The notes beneath the pieces are model-generated. The model was not told where the DNA came from, searched no databases, and was given only the letters and a program-made list of their open reading frames with translations. The position numbers were made by a program, and so were the translations under genes. A DNA stretch of 64,000 nucleotides from Hyphomicrobiaceae bacterium (GTDB lineage: Bacteria > Pseudomonadota > Alphaproteobacteria > Rhizobiales > Hyphomicrobiaceae): positions 1 to 64,000 of the forward strand of contig JAURWC010000009.1 in the NCBI GenBank assembly GCA_030655135.1, written 5' to 3'. Shown here in pieces: positions 60,032 to 64,000 of the stretch; within the stretch, counting starts at the first letter, position 1, and each line of letters begins with the position of its first letter.

Positions 60032-61906
60032 TCAGGCCGCTTCGCTGGCGGCTTGATGTTCGGTCACGCCTGCGGCCGTAAAGATCTTCACGTTGTTGCG
60101 GCCATTCTGCTTCACTGAGTACAGCGCCACATCTGCCCGCTTCATGAGCACATCCGCGTTGATGCCTGGCTCCTTGCGCGCCACGCCGATGCTGAGCGAG
60201 ATCAGTTCGACATGGCCGTCGATCGTGACAGGCCGCTTGACGGCTTCCAGTATCCGGCGCGCCACGTCATGCGCCAGCAAAGTCTCTCCACCGTCGTGCA
60301 GAATGATTGCGAACTCGTCGCCACCAATGCGTGCCACCGTGTCGAACTCGCGAACGCAGCTGGTCAACCGCGCGCCAACGACCTTGAGCAGCTCGTCGCC
60401 GGCCGCATGGCCGAGGGAGTCGTTGACGTGCTTGAAGTGGTCGACATCGATCAACATGACGCAGAACTCTTCGTCGGCATGACCGGAACTGCAGAGCCGA
60501 GACAGCTCCTCGGCAAAGAACCGCCGGTTCGGCAGGCCCGTCAAGGCATCGTGCATCGAGATGTGGCGCAGCGCGTCTTCGGCCTGACGATCTGCGGTGA
60601 TGTCTGTGTAGGTGCAGGTTACGCCGTTCGGGGTGCGGCGCTGCGAGATGCGGATGGTTCTGTTGTCGGACAGCAACTGATCGACGTCACCATTGGCCAG
60701 CAGCGGCAGCCCGGCCTCCGCGACAGGCATGGAACATGGCGAATGCGCGCACAGCTTCACCAAGCTTTCGAACGGCAAGCCGATCGTCACGGCATCACCA
60801 GAAAGCGCGTACATCTGCAGGAAACGGTCGTTGCGCGCGACGATCTTCAACTCCTTGTCGAAGATGCACAGCCCCTGATTCATCGCGTCCAACGCAGCGT
60901 CCAGGGTGCGCCTATTGTTCTGGTCTGCGGCAGAGAGTTGCTCGACGCGTTCCCTCATAGCGTCGCGCTCGGCCACCGCGGCGGCCACGAACAGGGTCGT
61001 AAACAGGTTGACGAGGCAGAACAGCTGCACGAGCCAGACCCGGGCGGTGTCATCGCTAGTGTGACTGATAGCGGCCGGACCAAAGCCTGCGTAAGTTGCG
61101 TAGATCGAAACAATGGACAGGAAGAGCGTTGCGAACGCAGCGTGCCGCGGACCGAGCTGGAAAGCGATCGCCACGCACACCGGCGTGACGACGAACAGCA
61201 TTGGCACGCTGGTCTGACCAAAAACCAGGGCGCAGACGGCGATCAACCCGGCATAGAGCGTAACGACCTGAGACGTTTCAACGCCGGTCCGAACTGAGCC
61301 CCCGGGCCGCAATGCCAACGCGACGGCTGGCGTGATGACGAGCAGTCCCATGACGTCGCCCAGGTACCAGACCGATAGCGCCGCCAGGACGTCGGCTCCC
61401 GTCGACGCAGCAATGATGAAAGCACCCGCAACCGATGGCAACGTGGCGGACACCAGACAGACCGCTATAAATTTGATCACGGTGCGAAGTTCACCGAAAT
61501 CGAGGTGACCACCGCACAGGCGCTCGAGCAAAAGGAGGGCAATGACGACCTCCACGACGTTTACGCCGGCGGACCCGGCCGCCAGCCCTATCGACTGCCC
61601 AAAGACAAGATTGAGGAACACGTTGATGCCGAAGCACCCCACCACCGTATGCAGTCTCACCCTGAGGCTGTCGCTCAGCAGCAAGGCTGCCAGCAGCAGG
61701 CCGTTTGCCGGCCAGATCGCAGCAACGGTCGATTCAGTCTGGGTATGGCGCATCGCGACGCAGACGCAGATGCCGAAAAGCAGCGGGACGACCCGCCCGT
61801 AAAAGCGGTCGCCCGTAACCAGCCAAGCGAAATGGTTGTCCTCTATTGCCGTCTCGAACCAGCGTACCGACACCGGGACGTGCGCGGGCAACAATGCGAA
61901 ATGCAT
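60032..61906 (-). CDS. MASE1 diguanylate cyclase
   Basis: 624 residues. An N-terminal MASE1-type sensor of about eight helices (residues 30-310) leads to a PAS domain of about 330-440 (MNQGLCIFDKELKIVARNDR). GGDEF is about 445-600 with ARIGGDEFAIIL and an RxxD inhibitory site (REFD) exactly five residues upstream, so a fully active, product-inhibited cyclic-di-GMP synthase is expected. No EAL domain follows. It stands apart from other genes. Confidence 0.93.
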   Translation of the reverse strand: MHFALLPAHVPVSVRWFETAIEDNHFAWLVTGDRFYGRVVPLLFGICVCVAMRHTQTESTVAAIWPANGLLLAALLLSDSLRVRLHTVVGCFGINVFLNLVFGQSIGLAAGSAGVNVVEVVIALLLLERLCGGHLDFGELRTVIKFIAVCLVSATLPSVAGAFIIAASTGADVLAALSVWYLGDVMGLLVITPAVALALRPGGSVRTGVETSQVVTLYAGLIAVCALVFGQTSVPMLFVVTPVCVAIAFQLGPRHAAFATLFLSIVSIYATYAGFGPAAISHTSDDTARVWLVQLFCLVNLFTTLFVAAAVAERDAMRERVEQLSAADQNNRRTLDAALDAMNQGLCIFDKELKIVARNDRFLQMYALSGDAVTIGLPFESLVKLCAHSPCSMPVAEAGLPLLANGDVDQLLSDNRTIRISQRRTPNGVTCTYTDITADRQAEDALRHISMHDALTGLPNRRFFAEELSRLCSSGHADEEFCVMLIDVDHFKHVNDSLGHAAGDELLKVVGARLTSCVREFDTVARIGGDEFAIILHDGGETLLAHDVARRILEAVKRPVTIDGHVELISLSIGVARKEPGINADVLMKRADVALYSVKQNGRNNVKIFTAAGVTEHQAASEAA

Positions 61907-62244
61907 CGAAAGTACGCCTGACAGACACCGAATTTATCGTTCCCATTTTGCGATAGGTTGGTTGACATAAACCTAATATCCCAATGGTTTTTATTGGATT
62001 TCAGCAGAAAGAAATAAACGGAAACGTGCTCGGAGGATGGCGGCCGAGCGTGCCTGATATGTACCGCTCGACTGCGCTCAAGCCCTTGCTAACAGACAAA
62101 AATCCACACCGATCCAGCGCCCCATCCGCGCCCCATTCCACGTCATACTCCCCCAGCTTGACTCAGCGTCGGCGGTGGAAGAAGACTCAAGCAGGGGAAT
62201 CGCAAGTTAACGTGATGTTAACTAGACCGAAACAAGGTGAAGGC
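61907..62244. other. Intergenic region before the transpeptidase genes
   Basis: 338 bases between the divergent cyclase and the YkuD-like gene. The open frame runs through it, but its sequence is not protein-like. TAGGTT (61954-61959) and AACCTA (61970-61975) form a short inverted repeat near the cyclase start. Nothing else seen. Confidence 0.5.
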
Positions 62245-63261
62245 ATGCGCCCAGGGGGATTGTGCATGCGTTTGGTTACACCTGGAGGAAGCATTGCGTC
62301 CGCATTGCGCGCCATTACGGCTGCGGCGGGCCTGAGCCTCCTTATGTCCGGCTGCGCTAGCGGCCCTGTCATCATTCCTCCGTCAGAGCAGCCGCTGTCG
62401 AAAGAGTCGTCGATGCTCCTCGGCAAGAAGGGCATGGAGACGAATACCCCGATCTACATCCGCATCTTCAAGGAAGAGTCGGAGCTGGAGATCTGGAAAG
62501 CGCGTGCCGACGGCCGCTTCTATCACTTCAAGACCTACCCGATCTGCAACTGGTCGGGCGAATTGGGCCCGAAGCACGCCCAGGGTGACAAACAAGCGCC
62601 CGAAGGCTTCTATTCGATCTCAATGAACCAGCTAAAGCCGGATTCCAGCTACTACCTGGCCTTTAATATTGGCTTTCCAAACGCCTTCGACAGGGCCAAC
62701 GGCCGCGACGGCAAGTTCCTGATGATCCACGGCAAGTGCAAGTCCGCCGGTTGCTATGCCATGACGGACGCGCTGGTGGAGGAGATCTACGCGCTTGGCC
62801 GCGACGCCCTGCGTGGCGGCCAGCAAAGCATCCCGCTTCATGCATTCCCCTACCGCATGACCGACGAGAAGCTGGCGCGGTACAAGACCAACAAGAACTA
62901 CGCATTCTGGAAGACCTTGAAAGAAGGCTACGACAGCTTCGAGCTGACACGTATGCCGCCGACCGTCGCCGTCTGCGAGCGCAAGTACGTCGTCAACGTC
63001 GTCATGCCGCCGTTCACGGAACTGGATCCGGTTGGCGCGTGCCCCCGCTTCGAGAAGCCCGCGCTGACGCCGTTTGCTGCCGCGCCGACCGAGCAGAAGC
63101 TCGCCATGGAGCGCGTAACGGTAAAAGGTCCAAAGACGCGCGGGCCAGGCAACATCTCGCTGCCGCCCGCTGACGCAGACCCAATCGCCTCCGCTATTGC
63201 GTCTAGCGCCTCGCGCATGCCGAACCCCGAGGCGGCCTCAGCGCTCGGATACCGTCAGTGA
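62245..63261 (+). CDS. L,D-transpeptidase-like (YkuD) lipoprotein
   Basis: 338 residues from ATG 62245 with AAGGTGAAGG upstream; longer starts are possible back to 61984 but unlikely. A lipobox-like LMSGC (C37) ends the signal sequence. The catalytic motif is MIHGKCKSAGCYAMTD with H162 and C170, the His-x7-Cys pattern of the L,D-transpeptidase/YafK-type catalytic domain, preceded by FPNAFDRANGRDG. It cross-links, trims or attaches peptidoglycan in the periplasm. It overlaps by four bases a second gene of the same type. Confidence 0.88.
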   Translation: MRPGGLCMRLVTPGGSIASALRAITAAAGLSLLMSGCASGPVIIPPSEQPLSKESSMLLGKKGMETNTPIYIRIFKEESELEIWKARADGRFYHFKTYPICNWSGELGPKHAQGDKQAPEGFYSISMNQLKPDSSYYLAFNIGFPNAFDRANGRDGKFLMIHGKCKSAGCYAMTDALVEEIYALGRDALRGGQQSIPLHAFPYRMTDEKLARYKTNKNYAFWKTLKEGYDSFELTRMPPTVAVCERKYVVNVVMPPFTELDPVGACPRFEKPALTPFAAAPTEQKLAMERVTVKGPKTRGPGNISLPPADADPIASAIASSASRMPNPEAASALGYRQ

Positions 63262-64000
63262 CGGAGGCGCCGCGGAAACGGCGCCGCAGCTGGCGCCGCT
63301 TCGCGCTGCTGTTTTTGCTGCTGACCGGCGCAGCCGGTGCTTTCGCGATCGCCAATCGCGACGTCATCCTGCCGTTCCTGCCCGAGCAGGACGTGATCCG
63401 CTTCGAGCGCTGGCAACGCGTCACCTACGCGTCCCTGGGCTGGACTTGGCCGGGCACGCCAGACTTGAACGCGCTGGACCAGCGCCTTGCGGACGCCGGC
63501 GTGAAAGTCGGCGCACCCATCCTCGTTCGCATCTTCAAGCGCGAATTCGAGCTGGAGATCTGGCTCAAGAAAGGTGACCGCTTCGAGCGCTTCGCCACTT
63601 ACCCTATCTGCAAATGGTCGGGCAGCCTCGGCCCGAAGGTGCGGCAGGGCGACAGGCAGGCGCCGGAAGGCTTCTATACGGTAGGCGGCAAGGCCTTGAA
63701 CCCCAACAGCCGCTGGTACCGCTCGTTCAATCTCGGTTTTCCCAACGCGCACGACCGTGCGCTGCGCCGCACCGGCAGCTTCATCATGGTTCACGGCGGC
63801 TGTTCGTCCATCGGCTGCTACGCCATGACCAACGGCCAGATGTCGGAAATCTGGAAGCTGGTGAAGGGCGCCCTGGACGGTGGTCAGCAGAGATTTCAGA
63901 CGCAAGTATTTCCCTTCCGCCTGACCGACGCCAACCTGGCCAGCCGCGCCGGCACGGCGAATAGCGACTTCTGGCGCAGCCTGAAACCCGGCCACGACCT
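63258..64000 (+). CDS. L,D-transpeptidase-like (YkuD) protein, partial at window end
   Basis: The frame starts at GTG 63258 (GTGA overlap with the previous stop) and is open to the window end, at least 247 residues. One N-terminal membrane anchor (FALLFLLLTGAAGAFAIA), with no lipobox. The catalytic region FIMVHGGCSSIGCYAMTN has the same His-x7-Cys spacing as its neighbour, and the block KWSGSLGPKVRQGDRQAPEG is shared with it. The pair arose by tandem duplication and diverged in how it is anchored. Confidence 0.87.
   Translation, partial: MTEAPRKRRRSWRRFALLFLLLTGAAGAFAIANRDVILPFLPEQDVIRFERWQRVTYASLGWTWPGTPDLNALDQRLADAGVKVGAPILVRIFKREFELEIWLKKGDRFERFATYPICKWSGSLGPKVRQGDRQAPEGFYTVGGKALNPNSRWYRSFNLGFPNAHDRALRRTGSFIMVHGGCSSIGCYAMTNGQMSEIWKLVKGALDGGQQRFQTQVFPFRLTDANLASRAGTANSDFWRSLKPGHD

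Noticed and set aside
61984-62244. N-terminal extension of the first YkuD-like protein
   Set aside because: The extra 87 residues look like translated intergenic DNA; a ribosome site and signal peptide start at 62245.
1-64000. CRISPR arrays, IS elements, prophage or integrative element
   Set aside because: No regularly spaced repeats, transposase, integrase or phage structural genes were seen, and the tRNA-Arg gene shows no duplicated 3' end in the window.

Overview
The window is GC-rich chromosomal DNA. It looks like an alphaproteobacterium of the Hyphomicrobiales (Rhizobiales) type: alphaproteobacterial-style chemoreceptors, the ligase-associated exonuclease/ATP-dependent ligase pair, Ku with LigD modules, DUF1194, HxlR, PQQ-associated periplasmic proteins and an OpgG glucan protein. 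This placement is inferred from gene content, not from a marker-gene phylogeny. No phage, IS element or CRISPR array is visible.
Layout: 1-2244 two tandem chemoreceptor genes (the first cut by the window edge), each followed by a look-alike terminator. 2382-4858 first PQQ-associated set: CXXCW rhodanese-like protein, fused SoxYZ-like carrier and SoxH-like metallohydrolase. 4962-15584 DNA repair and stress island: exonuclease and ligase, stress SDR, AraC regulator, stand-alone LigD ligase domain, GlsB-like membrane protein, TPMT, PE-POL LigD without a ligase domain, a small basic protein bracketed by palindromes, and Ku. 15841-23319 ROK protein, FAD oxidoreductase, two overlapping P-loop GTPase genes, AI-2E transporter and small membrane proteins. 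23328-36705 GGDEF/EAL protein, small secreted proteins, divergent GH3 beta-glucosidase and opgG, DbpA-type helicase, HxlR/NTF2 pair and a VWA-like protein.
The metabolic centrepiece is 36768-54174. A four-component di-iron monooxygenase of the propane/acetone/phenol (Mim/Prm) type is encoded in the order large subunit, reductase, small subunit, coupling protein. It is followed by an amidohydrolase, a DUF59 protein, a dedicated GroEL paralogue and an aquaporin, and preceded by a zinc alcohol dehydrogenase and two unrecognised small genes. A sigma-54 activator (AcoR/MimR type) lies between this operon and an oppositely oriented PQQ alcohol dehydrogenase whose active site carries the Asp-x-Asp signature of lanthanide enzymes. 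Near-perfect sigma-54 promoters (TGGCACG-N4-TTGCG) precede both the dehydrogenase/monooxygenase operon and the PQQ dehydrogenase. Immediately downstream lie a PQQ-associated beta-propeller, a PedF-like cytochrome c and a MoxJ-like binding protein. The likely scheme is that a short alkane or ketone is hydroxylated in the cytoplasm and the alcohol is then oxidised either by the NAD enzyme or by a periplasmic quinoprotein passing electrons to the cytochrome. The substrate cannot be fixed from sequence alone.
The end of the window (54225-64000) holds tRNA-Arg(CCG), a third chemoreceptor, polA, small exported/membrane proteins, a MASE1 diguanylate cyclase and two tandem YkuD-family L,D-transpeptidase-like genes, the second cut by the window end.
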